Notes under the pieces: model-generated
Seen by the model: the letters and a program-made list of their open reading frames with translations, nothing else
Told to the model about the DNA's origin: nothing
Database searches by the model: none
Translations under genes and position numbers: made by a program
Assembly: GCF_000143415.4 (NCBI RefSeq)
Contig: NW_003314340.1
Location: 424,684-488,683, forward strand
Reading direction: 5' to 3'
DNA from: Selaginella moellendorffii
Taxonomy: Eukaryota; Streptophyta; Lycopodiopsida; Selaginellales; Selaginellaceae
DNA length: 64,000 nucleotides
In this document: positions 9,989 to 22,399 of the stretch, piece by piece
Layout of the letters: every line of letters begins with the position of its first letter
Numbering within the stretch: position 1 is the first letter of the stretch

Positions 9989-12428
9989 CTAAAAGTTGGC
10001 AGACTTCCCCGTGGAGACCAAAAGGTTCCTTCTCGCGAGAGGTGGCTTGCCTGGAGCTTTGACAAGCTTCTCCCTGAGCCACGATTCAGAGGGTCCTCTT
10101 GGAACCGGAAGAGCAATGCTAGCACCATCGATCTCCTCCCGAAGATCACGACTATCATCGCTCTCTCCCCAGTAGATCCTCGCGTTTGATGGAGATTTGT
10201 CGTGATCCTCGCGATCTTCGGCTTCTCCGAAGGGGTTGTTCTTCGATGATCTCGGTGTGACTGTAGAACTGGCTGTGATCTTGGTCTTGGAAGGCACGTA
10301 GATGAACAGCCGATCTTCCTCCACACGCTGCTTGGATCCCATCGACGAGAAGCTCTCGTCTGGGATCACCACGCCTGGATGAATGCCTCTCTCGTCCAGA
10401 GCGTTCGCGCTCTTATTCCTGGACGACTTGATCATCGTCTTGACGGGCTTGGCTGGATCGAAAGTTTCCGTGAGAACTCCCTGCCGCATCTGATCGAGCG
10501 TGTCGAGGCAGAAAACTTTCTCCGTGGCCAGGCCGCCACTGTAGGAGTTCTGCCTCGAAGCTCGTCTCGAAAGTTGGATCGACGTGAGTGACTCGCTCGA
10601 ATCGCTCTCGTTTCCATTCGCTGGATTGCTGGTAGCGTTCCTGCTGTTTGTCTGGAACTTTGCGGCTGTTTTGCTGTCCGACTTGACGATGGGATACATT
10701 CGCTTGATGAACGTGGATCCAACTCGTCGGTCTCTCGGCATTCCCAGGAAGCCTTTGCTCTCCACCATGGCCGGAGATTTGAGACCGCCGCGGGATGGAG
10801 TGTAGCGGCAAGCCAAGTAACTGGTGTTCTTCCGAAACTCGCTCGATTCGTCCTCGAGATCATTCTCGTCGCGACCACCATCGCCACCCTGAAGGAAGCT
10901 CAAACTTGTGTCAAGAGTTTGGAATGAAAATGAAAAAACGTAAAAGAATTTGCTACTCACCTCGTCACTCCACCACTCCGTGCTGCAGCTTTCATCGCCG
11001 TCATCTTCGCAATCAAGACTTTCTCGTTCCACCTCCAACTTTTTCTTTGAAGCTCTCGCTCGTCGAGGAGAAGAAGAAGATCCCCTGCCTTCATTGCCGC
11101 TGGCTTGGATCATCCTGAGCAGCGGGAAGAAACCACAAACGCTGCCAACAATGGTGGTGTAGCGCTGGCTGGAGAGATCCCCGTCGCCACCCTCCGAGTC
11201 ACGAAGACCACCACTCCTCCTCGGCTCACTCCGAGAGTTTCCAGCATCGTCATGCATCTTGATCAGCTCTGCAAAGCTTTTCTTCTCCGGCCTTGGCGGT
11301 GGATGGTGGTGTTGTTCTTTGCGATACTGGTGGCCTTGCGGAGAAGGATGAGCGATCAAAGGCCTCCTCCACGCCAACTCTGTTTGCTGCGCCATCTCGC
11401 GAGCCACAGCCTTGGCCGCCGGCAAGAACCTTTGCATGATCATATCTCGATCGCTCGAGTTATACTCCACCATAGCCATAGCCTCCTCTTCGTTGCAATC
11501 CCACTCGCCACCATCTTCTCGATCTTCTCCCTCTTCCTCTCCTCCTCCAAGCTCACTCACCATATAAGTTGGAGCAATCGACAGCGTCTCGGTGTGAGCA
11601 AAGTCCGACCTCGCGTCCGCGAACTCCAAGAAGCTCGTCGTCTCTTTCCTTCCTTTCTTCTTGCTCGTTGTCTCTGGAGGTGGAGCGAGCACCAGGGCAG
11701 TAGCAGTAGTAGCATCTGATTGGTCTCCACCATAGCCAGTCACAGCGCGATCGTCTCCCTCGCGAAGAGCGATGGATTCGATGGGTGGCCGCGGCGGTGG
11801 CAGCTCCCAAGTGAAGAATGGAACCAAAGGCCGCTGGCTGAAGCTACTGCTGCGCCGGGAAGTCCTGGCGGAACTGCGAGGATTGGGATCGCCGCGAGAG
11901 CCACATTCCCCGGGCGCTCCATCTCGATTCCTTCGCACCGACAGCAATGGCGCATTCAAATCCAGCTGCTTCTTACCGACATTGCTCGCGGGCGCGGGCG
12001 CCCTCTTTGCGTCCTCGACGCCGCGGAATTCCTCGCCCCAGATCCATGGCTTGAGCAGCCGCGCGTCGCCCGCCTCGACCTCTTCCTTGCACCCCCTGCC
12101 CTGGATTGGATAGAGTAAAAAAGGAAGAAAGAGCGAATTTTAGATAGATTCCTTCTTCTTCCAAGACGAGATTTTGGCCAACCTTGTGAAGCATTCTTCC
12201 AATCCAAGCGATTGCATTGACGAGGAATGGATTGCGCGCGGCGCTGCTAGAGCTCGTCCTCCATGAATCATAGAGGAAGAAAGGTTTGCTAGAAGATAGA
12301 AGAAGATAGAAGAAGCGAGGTAATGTTCTTGGGAGTATGTGGTAAAAATTGCAAAGCTTTGGTACTAGCACGCGCGATAAATGCCGGCTCCAAAGCTTGG
12401 TTTTCACAACACACCACGACGAAAACAC
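9989..12428 (-). CDS. DUF688-like plant protein
   Basis: Three exons: an uncertain first exon ending at 12183, then 12100-10961 and 10888-9989, all phase 0; the 72-bp second intron is itself in frame. Landmarks typical of this plant-only family are QLDLNAPLLSVRR near the N-terminus, VPFFTWELPPPRPP, QRFLPAAKAVAREM, and a C-terminal PSESWLREKL. The protein is long, polar and probably largely disordered, with acidic and His/Pro-rich stretches. Its function is not known. The first coding exon contains NAIAWIGRMLHK; the only in-frame ATG seen upstream is at 12428, so the N-terminal 50 or so residues are doubtful. It is not a membrane or signal-peptide protein by appearance. Confidence 0.75.
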
Positions 12429-12934
12429 GATATGCCCAAGTCTGGTATCCGCTGGCTACTTCCCACCAAATCTCCTTCAAGGCCAATCTTTCTCCTTCCT
12501 CCACGGAAAACTTTTCCTCCTCTCATTTTTTCTTGCTTGGACTCTCACGGGGGTTCGAATCTCACTTCCATACCGCTTAGCTTAGTTCGTTGCCACATCC
12601 TTTTCCTTGCCAAGCGATGGAGATTTCGCGAAACTCTCGTCGCTTTGATCGTCGCTTTTCTCTTACGTTGATCCACACAGAGATTGCTCGAGGAAAGCTG
12701 CCGCGCAGCGAATCTCTGCCGACATCTCACCAAACACACACGATGGACGAGAAAGTGAGACAAAAAAAGAACCAAAGAAAGCGTACGAAGCACAGACAAT
12801 CGAACCAACCTGGTTTTAAGGCATTCGTACGAAAGAATGGAGAACTTAGCTACGTGCCTGGAACTATATCTCTAGCTCTAGCTCGGTGGAATGCAAATGA
12901 ATGAAGGAGAGCCCAAGTACCTTGCTCCGAGAGC

Positions 12935-14254
12935 TCACACCTTGGTGGCTGGGAGGATTTCCTCCGGCTGCTGGATCTGCTGTGTGGACGACGAGGAGAC
13001 TTTGTGGCTCACGTATCCATAGAACGTACATCCCAGCAGCGTTATCGTGCAGCCGATCCCGTTCATGACAGAGATTGGATTCCGGAACACAAACCACGAC
13101 ACCGCAATTGCCACCGCAACCTGCAAAGATAGTAGTAGAAATGGAGAGGTTAGAACGCAGCTCGAGACAGCTGACGAGCCAACGACCGGAGCTTTCTCTC
13201 TTTCTTTTTGAATTGAAATGTCTATAGCATACCTTTAAGTTGCCGGCGACATTGAATGTTAAAGCTGTCGTGGACTGGATCACGTAGAAAATAGAGAAGT
13301 TGAGACAAAAGGCCACAACGCCAGAGCCGACGAGGACGAGAAGCGGCATGCCGAGAGACTCCTGCTCCTGGATCCATCTTAGAACGCCGCCGCCTTCTAC
13401 GAACGGTGCCACCAGACAAAGAACTGCTGCGGCGTTTGGAGCCATGTAGTAGACAGTGTTGATGCTGTGCAAAACCAAAACAGAGAAAAGAAGGCATCAG
13501 CTACAAACTTAAAACTCCGACGACGTTTCAACAATACCTGTCGAAGTTGAAGCCGTGTAGAAGCCTTTCTGCTAGGATTGTCTTCGTGGACGTAACCAGG
13601 CAGCCGAAGAAGGCAGCGAAGAAGCCAATTGTGTTGAAGCTAAGCTCCGTGAGCGAGGCCAGTAATATGCCACCCACAACAGGCAGCAGCGAGAGCCAGA
13701 CTTTTCGATCGAACACCTTCCCCCAGACCAGCCACTGCAAGATCACTAATCCAAGTCCAGGTACAAGTAAACAAACGGAAAAAAAAAACCAGAAAACTTA
13801 CGAGTTGTGGCTGGAGTGAGGGACTTGACCGTCTGCATGAAGGAAACCGGGATGTATTTCAGGCTCACATTACCCAGCACGATGTTGAGACAAAAGACAA
13901 GTGACATAGGGAGTATCCTCTGAGCGCGATCTACAGAATTTACATGGATCAGAGGTTTCAATCTCAACAAGCTTATACTGATGAAGGCTCCTACTGAAGA
14001 AACAACCAGGTGAATGATTGTTACTGTTAGAGGGAACTTAAACTCGAGAATCTGTCAAGCGGCATGCAAAGTCAGTGGAAGTACACTTTTTTTCTTGTCT
14101 CTCGTATTTGTTCTTGACTCTCTCTGTGTCTATCTCTTTCACAAGCCAAACTTACCTGAAAGATCCACTTATTTGAGACCACCGTCATAACGTTGAAACA
14201 CCACCACAGAAGTATAGCACCAACACCCATGCTCAAGCTCCTCTTGCCTTCCAT
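12935..14254 (-). CDS. UDP-galactose transporter of the UDP-GALT1/GONST5 group
   Basis: Five exons (14254-14156, 14051-13802, 13745-13538, 13464-13233, 13120-12935) encode 324 residues. It belongs to the triose-phosphate/nucleotide-sugar transporter family of Golgi membrane antiporters. The group-specific segments are present: WWCFNVMTVVSNKWIFQ in the first helix, PMSLVFCLNIVLGN, YIPVSFMQTVKSLTPAT, TSTKTILAERLLHG, SINTVYYMAP, and FNVAGNLKVAVA with GCTFYGYV near the end. About ten membrane helices are expected. The family's UDP-galactose (and related) transport is known; substrate here is inferred. The start at 14254 was chosen because it gives the short leader usual in the family; longer upstream frames lack an ATG. 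14255-14660 probably holds the 5' UTR with an intron. Confidence 0.88.
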
Positions 14255-14911
14255 CTTGGAGCTCCTAGTCCCTCCTTTATCCTGCACAGCAAGAGCAAAG
14301 GCATTAGAAAACCACTTCCTTCTCTCCAAACTTTTCTTTTGCTACACTTCTGACGGAGCCCATCTTTCCAATTCAGAGAAACGCTTCACAGATCTGCACC
14401 TGGAGCGAGCCAGCCGTTTTGCTCATCTCTCCTTGCGATAGCCCAAGCGAGCAACACTTTGCTCCACACAGCCGAAACAAGAAATGGTATACCTAGAAAA
14501 AGGAAAGGAAGAAAATGTTTGTACCTTGAAGCGGGACCGAAATGCTGGAAGGATCGACCTTCCCGATCTTCCTGTAAGCTTGAAAAGTGAGTGATACAAG
14601 GAAGAAGCGAGAGAGAAGTAAAGAGAAAAGGTCTCGTACAACAATAGGAAATACATGACAACCCACCAGAAGCTTACATCACTTTTATAGTCACACTCTC
14701 TTGCTTACTCGCTAAGGAGCAATGAACAGCTTTTTAGCTCGCTCACAGTTCGTTCTTTATTCTCGCTGCTAGTACCTATGGAGAAAAATATAAAAACCCG
14801 TTATCATCATCTAAAGCCGAGAGAAGAATAGCAGACTACCACCACCATCGCATTGGCGCTTCTCCGCTTCTTTGCGCAGCGTGTGCGAATGCCAGCCTTC
14901 GCTTCGGTCAC

Positions 14912-16563
14912 TCACAGCTTGTGATAGTTCTTCTCGATTTTCTCAATCTGTACCAGGCGCTTCAAAAATTGCTGAACCTGCGAGCCCGCCAAGCTCAGCT
15001 TTTGAGAACCTTCCTTCCTCGGAAGTTGGATGTGATAGATCAACGTACCTCAGATGTGTCCCGTAACGAGTAAGTCGCTCCTGTTGTTTTTGGAACGTTG
15101 GAAACTAGGATCCCGTAGCCATTAAACTTGTTATTTAGTATCTGCACATGCGCTGGAGTTTTAGACTGGAAAACCATGAGCTTGTACTTACCTCAAACGC
15201 ATCTTCGTCCGTTCGATCATCCCCAATATAGACCGGCAGAACATCTCGGCTGTCGCCTAGGCCTTCAACCAAAGAAGTTTAAAGATCGCACCTTCAACAA
15301 AAAAATAGCAAACACTTACCAAGAGCTTCTAGAAGATATTCGACTGCTTTTCCTTTGTCCCATTTTATGGATGGACGGATTTCGAGTACCTAAAAGTTTG
15401 AAACCAAGTCACGCAATGTCTAAAACAAAAAAGATAGACAAAATCACACGCGGCACAAACCTTTCGGCCGTGCGTTATGGATAATTCAGGATATCTCTTC
15501 AAAACGCTCTGAACTTCCTGAGCTAGAAATTGCCAATCCTGTAACGGCTTCCGGTTGTAGACAAAAGAAAAAGACAAGACAACTCCCACCTGTTCTCTGA
15601 CTTGGCGGAAATGTACGCTAAGACAAAACTTGTTGTCCTCAACGCGGGCTCCCTCAATGAAACTCATCTGCCTTTCCAAAATGTCGAAAACCTCCCTCAT
15701 TGTGGTAAGAAATCTACTGGCCGGCTGAAAGAAAACCACGTCTTCTCCCTGCACAGTTTTACGTGAAAATACTGGCACACGGAAAAATATCAAACCTCTT
15801 GATTTTTTGTCAGTGTTCCAGAAACAGTGACACCATGAGAACCTTTGGCAGGTCCCATAATATCCATCCCGTGGCTGCCTGCGTAGTAAAGTTCTGGCAG
15901 CTGAACAAATTCATACACCTGTAACATCAAAATCAGAAGATTAGGAGTTGCAAATATATATATGATTCACCTTCTCTCTGGATCTTCCAGTAATTATCGA
16001 TGTCGGGTACAGCTTAGCCACGCTCTTCACTGCCGATCGCATCTGAAACCGAAGAATTACTTCACAACCAGGAAGCAAAACACATGTATTTTATTTTACC
16101 TCCGTTGACATGAATGCCCGCGCAGGATCTTCAACAATGGGTGACAAAGTTCCATCGTAATCGAGGAACAACGCAAGTTGCCTTCCTTTCAGAGCATCGA
16201 CAATTTCTTCGAATGAGTCCAAAGCCGATGGATGTTCCACCTGCGCAATCAGATTCGAAGTAGTACCTTGCAAATCATAAACAGAACAGAGCACTCAGCA
16301 CTCACGACCCAGTCCAAGTAGTCAGGATTTCCAGGAAGTCGATGCCCCTCCTTAAGCGCGTCTATGTGAGCCTCTTCCTTAGAACGTGGAGGCGAGCTAG
16401 CTCTCATGACAGTAAGGCAGCCGTTGACAGAATCGCTTTGCACAGAAGTTTTCTTCCAGGCTGCAGAAAAATGAGCAAACAAAGGGCCCGATGGAGGTGA
16501 ACATTTCGATGGGAAAGTTGCAGCTTCTGTGAAGAGAATTGCCTGCTCGGAACTCAAAGGCAT
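14912..16563 (-). CDS. TPP: Trehalose-6-phosphate phosphatase
   Basis: At least nine short exons lie between the ATG at 16563 and the stop at 14912. The first exon gives a Ser-rich N-terminus ending in YLDWV. The next holds the HAD motif [15 protein letters not shown] (nucleophile and acid Asp), followed by [10 protein letters not shown] (motif II), a cap region, and [22 protein letters not shown] and [13 protein letters not shown] (motifs III/IV). The last exons read [17 protein letters not shown] and VQQFLKRLV. All catalytic residues look intact, so it should convert trehalose 6-phosphate to trehalose in the cytosol or plastid. About 900 bp separate the ATG from a TATA-like box at 17501-17507, so the 5' UTR probably contains an intron. 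Confidence 0.92.
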
Positions 16564-16599
16564 GGCTGCAAGCGGCAGTCAAGCTGTACGAAGGATCCC

Positions 16600-18050
16600 C
16601 TGCGACCTTAGATACTTCGTGCAGCTTGTTTCCTAGGAGGAAGAACAGAGAACTGGTTCAAAACCAAAGCAATTTATCGCCACCACACAGCAACAAACAA
16701 GACTTGTCGAAATAATGGACTACAATGTAGGAGCGAAAGCTACACTGCCAAAGTGGACCAGTAGACAGGCAACAGCGCAACTAGGAAAAAAACCGAAGAT
16801 AATAAAATTTACCTCCTGCTTGAGATACGACGATCCTTTAATACTGTACTATCTTTGATACGTAACTATAGCTTAAAAGTCTGAAGTATGATCCAAACAA
16901 AATTGCACTTCCGAATCTGCGATGACAACATGAGCTCCCCGTAAGCAACAACAATAATGCACGCTACGAATCACTTAAAAACTCCCAGACGCAGACGCGG
17001 GAGCTAGAACAAAAGAAAAGAAAGAAAAAGAGTTGCCACAGTTCCATAACTCACATAAAAACAGGACCAAGTCGACGTAGCGTATATATGCCAAGAAATC
17101 CACACACACAGACAGTAAAAATTTAGGGATCCCATCACACAGGGAGGGAAATGCAGCTGGCTCTCACCAGAAATTCAAGCAGCCAGCCAAACTCTGGAAA
17201 AGCGAGAGACGAAAAGAAAGAACGCCCATCCTAGTCGAGGACAATGACAATGAATGCCGACCAGACCTGACCTGACCTCACCCCGCCTTGCCTGCTCTGG
17301 CCCGCGCGTCCAACAAATCCTGGAAATATCAGCCTGGCGCCAGGATCAAGTCACGCAATTCGAGCAATTCGTGGCCAGATCGACGAAATCTTTCACGAAG
17401 GACGAAGAACCCTAGAAATCCTCGCCCGAGGGAGGCGGAGGCGGAGGACTCCGAGAATGCCAAAGAGAAGAAAGAGGGGGAAAACCAAACGAAATACTAT
17501 ATTTATAAGCAAAGGGAATTGAAGCACGTGGCACAACGTGAGTCGTTAATCCGTTGGCGGCCGATGGCCTCCATTCCCTCTCACACTCGTGCGCGCTTTA
17601 CACTGTTGGATTAAGACAAATCCGACGGCTGGCCGATGCACTTTTGCCAGTTAGGCGGATATTCTGTCTCCAAGTGGCACCTTTTAAACCTTGCGTCGGG
17701 CATATTATATATAGCCACGTGGGCCCAAGCGCAATATTCTTTACAGATTATTAGAAAGAACGCGAGTGGAGTTGGCACAATGTGAATGGGCCAGATAATC
17801 AATAGAAAATTCCTAATTATTGGCGGGAATAGAAGCATCGCATTGTAGAAGAATCATAGCGATTTTAATAATCCAAAGAATCAGGTAAAGGACCAAAGAA
17901 AAAAACAGTGAAGATTCTTGGGATATCTTGACCTTCCGTGTCGTTTGGTATTTCGTACGGGGAGGCTACCTTTAAACTTGTTAAGTCAAAATGTTTAATA
18001 GAAGTGGTATAATAGAATATTCCCTTCATTGTATTTTCGTGAGAACTTGG
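16600..18050. promoter_or_regulatory. Divergent intergenic region between the TPP and MIC60 genes
   Basis: No coding frame is supported. On the minus strand TATAAAT at 17507-17501 could be the TPP TATA box. The tract 17290-17520 is purine-rich and may be TPP leader. Nothing firm is seen for the MIC60 promoter; AT-rich sequence runs from 17700 to 18040. Confidence 0.3.
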
Positions 18051-18102
18051 CTAGGGTTTAAGCGCGTCGCCTAGGTCGCGGAGGAAGGGATGAGCTGATC
18101 CA

Positions 18103-20814
18103 ATGCGTCTCCAGGTAACGATAGCGCGCTTTGTGTAAGCTCGATTTGCTCTCGCGCAGGGATTTCTTTCCGAGATGATCGTCTCAGGCCGGGCTTCTCA
18201 TCGAATCTCTAAAAGAAGCCTCTACGCTGGATTATGGAAGTCCTTCGCTCGCATCAATGAGGTATTTTGATAGGTTTGAAACTTACATTGCCTTGCGATC
18301 GTTTCTCTTTTCTCTCTTTTCTAGAACGAGTCGCGAAGGTGTTTCTCGAGTCCTGCAAAGGCTCCAACACCGGATGAGGCCGGGCAGCAAAAATCCGAGG
18401 CTACGAATAAAGCTACTCCCGCTGGATCGCCGAAAGTCCAGCCAGCAGCTGGAGCGCCGCCAAAGACCTCGAATCCACAACAGGCTGTGCAAAAGCCTCC
18501 AGTAAAGCCCGCTCAAGTTCCAGTCGCCGGCGCAGCAAAGCCTATCGTTTCTGCTTTCAAACCTCAGGTAGCTCAAGCTGCTGGATCTGCTAGCCAGAAA
18601 CCACAAGCTCCACCTTCCACCGTCCACAAAACTCAAGCTTCTCCTCCTCCACCAGGTCAGAAAGCTCAGGTTTCTCCAGGTGGTGGTGTGAAGACGGTGC
18701 CTCCTCCAGTGACCAGAACTGTTCCTCCAGCCGGACAGAAAGTATCTCAAGCAACTTCTAGCGTGAGTCAGAAACCAAGTACGTGGAAGGTGTTAATGGC
18801 CTCCGGGGCTGTCGGAAGCGTGGTGCTGGGATTGTTCTACTGGCAGTTCCCCAGAATTCACGACGGATCGACAGATGCTGGAGATAAAGGGAAGGATGCC
18901 GGTGATGCTGGCTTTCTTCCTGATCAGCAGAACGCGGATGAGAAGTCAGCTGCGGAGGTTGGGAGTTCCGTGGCAACTGATTCTGGTGATACAGAGAAGA
19001 AAGAAGAAGAAGCTGTTGTGAACGTCGTGGTGGAGCCTGATAGCATCACAGTGGAAACTGTGCCGGTGGAGTCATTAGCTTCTGATCACGCTGAAAAGGA
19101 CGAAACCGAGACTGGGAAAAGTAATGAGGTAGTAGAAGTTATCGAGGCAGAGGTCCCCTCGGAAGAAATCGTCGTGGAGATCGAACCAGATTCGCATGAA
19201 GATGTTTCTATTATCGTCAGCAAATCGGAGGATGAAGAAGCTCAGATAACTGTATCTGACGATAATCTGGTATACTTTCTTTCCATTTCTACCTCGTTTG
19301 TTTCTAATCTTTCTGCATATAGGTAGTGAAAATAAGAGAAGGAAATGCAGATATCTCAGAACCTGTTTTGATTCAGCGCGGCCACGAAGATCTTGTTCAA
19401 AGGCACGACAAGGGAAACCTGGTGGCATCTGATGACAGTGCTACCCCGAAAAGCACTGGATTGGATGTTGTCGCTGCCATTCATGCAGCCGAACAAAGGC
19501 AAGCAGAGATTGATGCAATGGTTTTCAAGGAACAGCTACAATTTCTTCAGGTTTTAGTTCTTTTGGAAGCGTGTTGATGCCTGAATGTTTGTTCAGGAGA
19601 AGTTCCAACATGAGTTGACAGATGCAGAACGGAAGGCCTCGTCGTACCAAGAACAGATCAGACGCCTTCGGGAGGTACGTGGTTCTTGAACAATTTCCAA
19701 TGGATGGATGAAATATCGTTTATATTTATTATAGGGCATGGAGAACCAGAAGCTCACTCATGTCAGCCATCTGAAGAAGCAACAAGAGGAAGCTGAGTCT
19801 AGATTTCAAGAAAAAATGAAACTAAAGGTGATGATTTTGTTCTTGTATGGGTAGTCATCCATATTTTTTCAGGACGAAGAAACTCAACGGCAGTTGGAGG
19901 AAGCTGAGCTTCGTGCGAAGGCGGAATCGGCTGCTGCAATAATAGAAGAACGGACATCCTTTTTGAACGACATTGGTAGTGTTAAAGTGCATGTCCGTAA
20001 GAAAGTGTTGTAACTTTATTCTTTCTTGGCTGCTGAAACACGTCTTTTGTAGATGGAGGCTATGAACGCTGCCTTGGAAGCGAAATCGGAAGAAGCCCGT
20101 GAGGGCCACGAGATAAAGCAGCTTTCTTTGGTAATGTCCACAGCTTTCTTGGACGTGATCACTTACATTATCATTGTCAGGGGGCTTTCGCTTTGGAGGA
20201 CGCCTTGCAAAACGGAGCACCCATTGAGAAAGAGGTCACGTCACTTCTAAAATCGGCCGGTGGCGACCCGCTGGTGGAAGTTGCAGTGATGACACTGCCA
20301 AAAGAGGTATTGGAAGTGGGAACCTTGACCCCCGCAGAGCTGGACAGAAAGGTAATATTCTTTTTTCTCTTTTCCTTTGGGATAAGTCTTATACCTTGCA
20401 GCTGAAAGACATGGAGGGAGCATTGAGGGAACTTGCGTTGATGCCCCCCACTGGCGGGGGAGTCTTGTGCCACTTAATCGCTCGTCTCGCTTCGGCCCTC
20501 AAGGTTGCATCTATGAGATCAAACCACTGCTATTGTGACTTACAAGCTCGTGTACGCAGTTGCCTGATCACGCTTTGTATCTCGACTCTGGAGTGGACGC
20601 CGTCCTCGCTCGAGTCCAGGCCTTCGTGGCGAGCGGCAAGCTTCTCGACGCAGCCGAGGTCCTGTCGCTGGGCTTGTCTGGAACAAACGCCGATAAGCTT
20701 GCCGGGGAATGGGCCACTCAGGCCCGAAACAGAGCCGTCGCGGAACAGGCCTGCGCACTGCTGAGAGCTCACGCAGCGGCACTGGCACTGAGTGAGAGCG
20801 AGCAAGCAAGCTAG
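18103..20814 (+). CDS. MIC60: MICOS subunit MIC60 (mitofilin)
   Basis: About ten exons, beginning 18103-18114 and 18161-18268 and ending near 20560-20814. The N-terminus is Arg/Ser-rich and hydroxyl-rich (SGRASHRISKRSLYAGLWK), as for a mitochondrial presequence. A Pro/Gln/Ala-rich linker follows, then one membrane span (VLMASGAVGSVVLGLFYWQF, about residues 195-215), an acidic stretch, coiled-coil exons (EKFQHELTDAERK; KKQQEEAESRFQEKM), and the conserved C-terminal mitofilin signature (GALRELALMPPTGGGVLCHL and ATQARNRAVAEQA). MIC60 anchors cristae junctions in the inner membrane. The exon ending near 20015 is uncertain, because the donor joining it to the exon at 20053 has a weak consensus. 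Confidence 0.85.
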
Positions 20815-20864
20815 AGGTATAAACAACTCTTTTCTATATCAAAAAACATCGAAACGCGATTTTT

Positions 20865-21116
20865 TCAGATAGAAGACGCCATTGTGTGCTTCCTCTTTAG
20901 AGGCACAGGCAAGCGATTGACAAAGAAGATGAGATAGGTGACGAGGAGCAAGAGAAGTAGAGCAGCGATGAGAGCCAGCGAGATTCTATTCCTCTTGACG
21001 GCTTTTCCATAATGCTTTGGCCTTGGCGGCGGCTGTGCTGCATCCGAGGAAGAAGGGAAAACGATGCGAACTTCGTCTGACGATGCGCTCTTGTTCACTA
21101 AACACCACTCGTCCAT
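20865..21116 (-). CDS. Small single-pass membrane protein, unknown function
   Basis: An 83-residue frame from ATG 21116 to TGA 20865. The N-terminal half is polar (MDEWCLVNKSASSDEV; PPPRPKHYGKAVKRNR) and is followed by one long hydrophobic span (ISLALIAALLLLLLVTYLIF) and a short basic tail. The basic residues before the span suggest an N-in topology. I do not recognise a family. Its stop lies only 50 bp from the convergent MIC60 stop, so the two 3' UTRs probably overlap. Codon use is balanced and the frame is not low complexity, which favours a real gene, but no intron or homologue supports it. Confidence 0.5.
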   Translation of the reverse strand: MDEWCLVNKSASSDEVRIVFPSSSDAAQPPPRPKHYGKAVKRNRISLALIAALLLLLLVTYLIFFVNRLPVPLKRKHTMASSI

Positions 21117-21264
21117 GGCTGCCCTAATAAAGCCGCTCGCCACCTTTTTTATACGGCCAACAAATAGCCATTGTCATATATGGAAAGCATTCCGGCCACC
21201 TTTAATAAGAATATCTTTAAGATAATGCCCAATGATGGCATCAAGCTTAAAAGCTGCCTCTGCA

Positions 21265-21580
21265 AGCCTCGTTTCAATCTCATTTGGCTAGGGTATACAT
21301 TTCTTTTCTCTGCAACATCAATGGCACAATCCAAGCTGTTTCTTGCGCTTTTGGTAATGGCAACGAGTTTGTTGTGGTAGAGAATTCCATTTGCCCGATA
21401 TACATTGGACCAAGTGAATTATGTGTTCTTGGCTGCTTCTACACTTTCTACATTTGCTTTGCTACACTAGGCACTGTTCGGGGCTCAGTTTCTTCATGTT
21501 ACTGTTAAGCATGTCCCATCAAAGCTAGAAGCCACCTGACATGTGTGTGATATATTGAATAATTAGTGTTCCATTTCATA
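21265..21580 (+). repeat. Left copy of a direct repeat flanking the Gypsy remnant
   Basis: This stretch is related to 23936-24260. The best block is CGGGGCTCAGTTTCTTC at 21478 and 24174, followed in both by GTGT and CCxCCTGAxxTGTGTGTG blocks. The left copy is more decayed. An additional short repeat, TTTTTATACxGCCAACAAATAG, occurs at 21147 and 21908. The pair may be two copies of one small gene, with the retroelement between them. Confidence 0.5.
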
Positions 21581-22399
21581 AGAATCCATATTCCAATATA
21601 ACAAGAAGAAGAAATAAGGCACACGAAAAAAGCTATATATATTGTTTGCATGGTTTTGCAAAGCATGAAATTGGAAAGATATTTCTTGGATGATTGTTAT
21701 TACAATGCCCACACTGTTGTCTTCATCTTTTGCACCATCCTCATCCTCAAGAAAAAACTCATGAAAGCTTTATATTAACAAGGCCTCACCAAGCTCAAAA
21801 AAAGTCAAATGGAAAGTCAATAAGTCAAATAAAGTATTCAAAGACTGTTTGGCTACTAATTTTGATCTATAAGTTTTATATTTAGATTTAGTTTGACTAA
21901 GAAGCATTTTTATACAGCCAACAAATAGCTATTTTCATATTCATATAATTTTATTTCACTGTGCCACTTTTAAAATATTCTTTAGTGACTCAATTGATGA
22001 TAGTGTTCATGGTGTGTGGTGTAACTCTTTTGTTCTTGTTGTTAATATTTGTGTTTGGCTAGATTTCTTTTGTGAGAATCTCAGAGATAGTATGTGCCAT
22101 TGGATTGATCACTTTATAGTGATTGCCATCTATCATTTTTGAAATGATATGTAAAATTTGTGAGAGTTTACAAAGGATAGTGTTGCAGTATAATTTGAGC
22201 ATAATCATTTGCTTGGATTGGAGTTTTCTTCTAGATGTTTTCAAGCATGCATTTCAACATATTGATTAATATGACAATGCATTTTAACAATTACATTATT
22301 TTTGTTAAGGGCTCTTTAAGTCATGGTATTTGCTTTTGGAGGCTCTTACTTTGTACAAAATTAAATATATTGGAATGGATTAAGTAGGACTCTTTATTT

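Noticed and set aside
11105-11719. 204-codon plus-strand frame opposite the DUF688-like gene
   Set aside because: Shadow of a compositionally biased coding region; family landmarks are on the minus strand.
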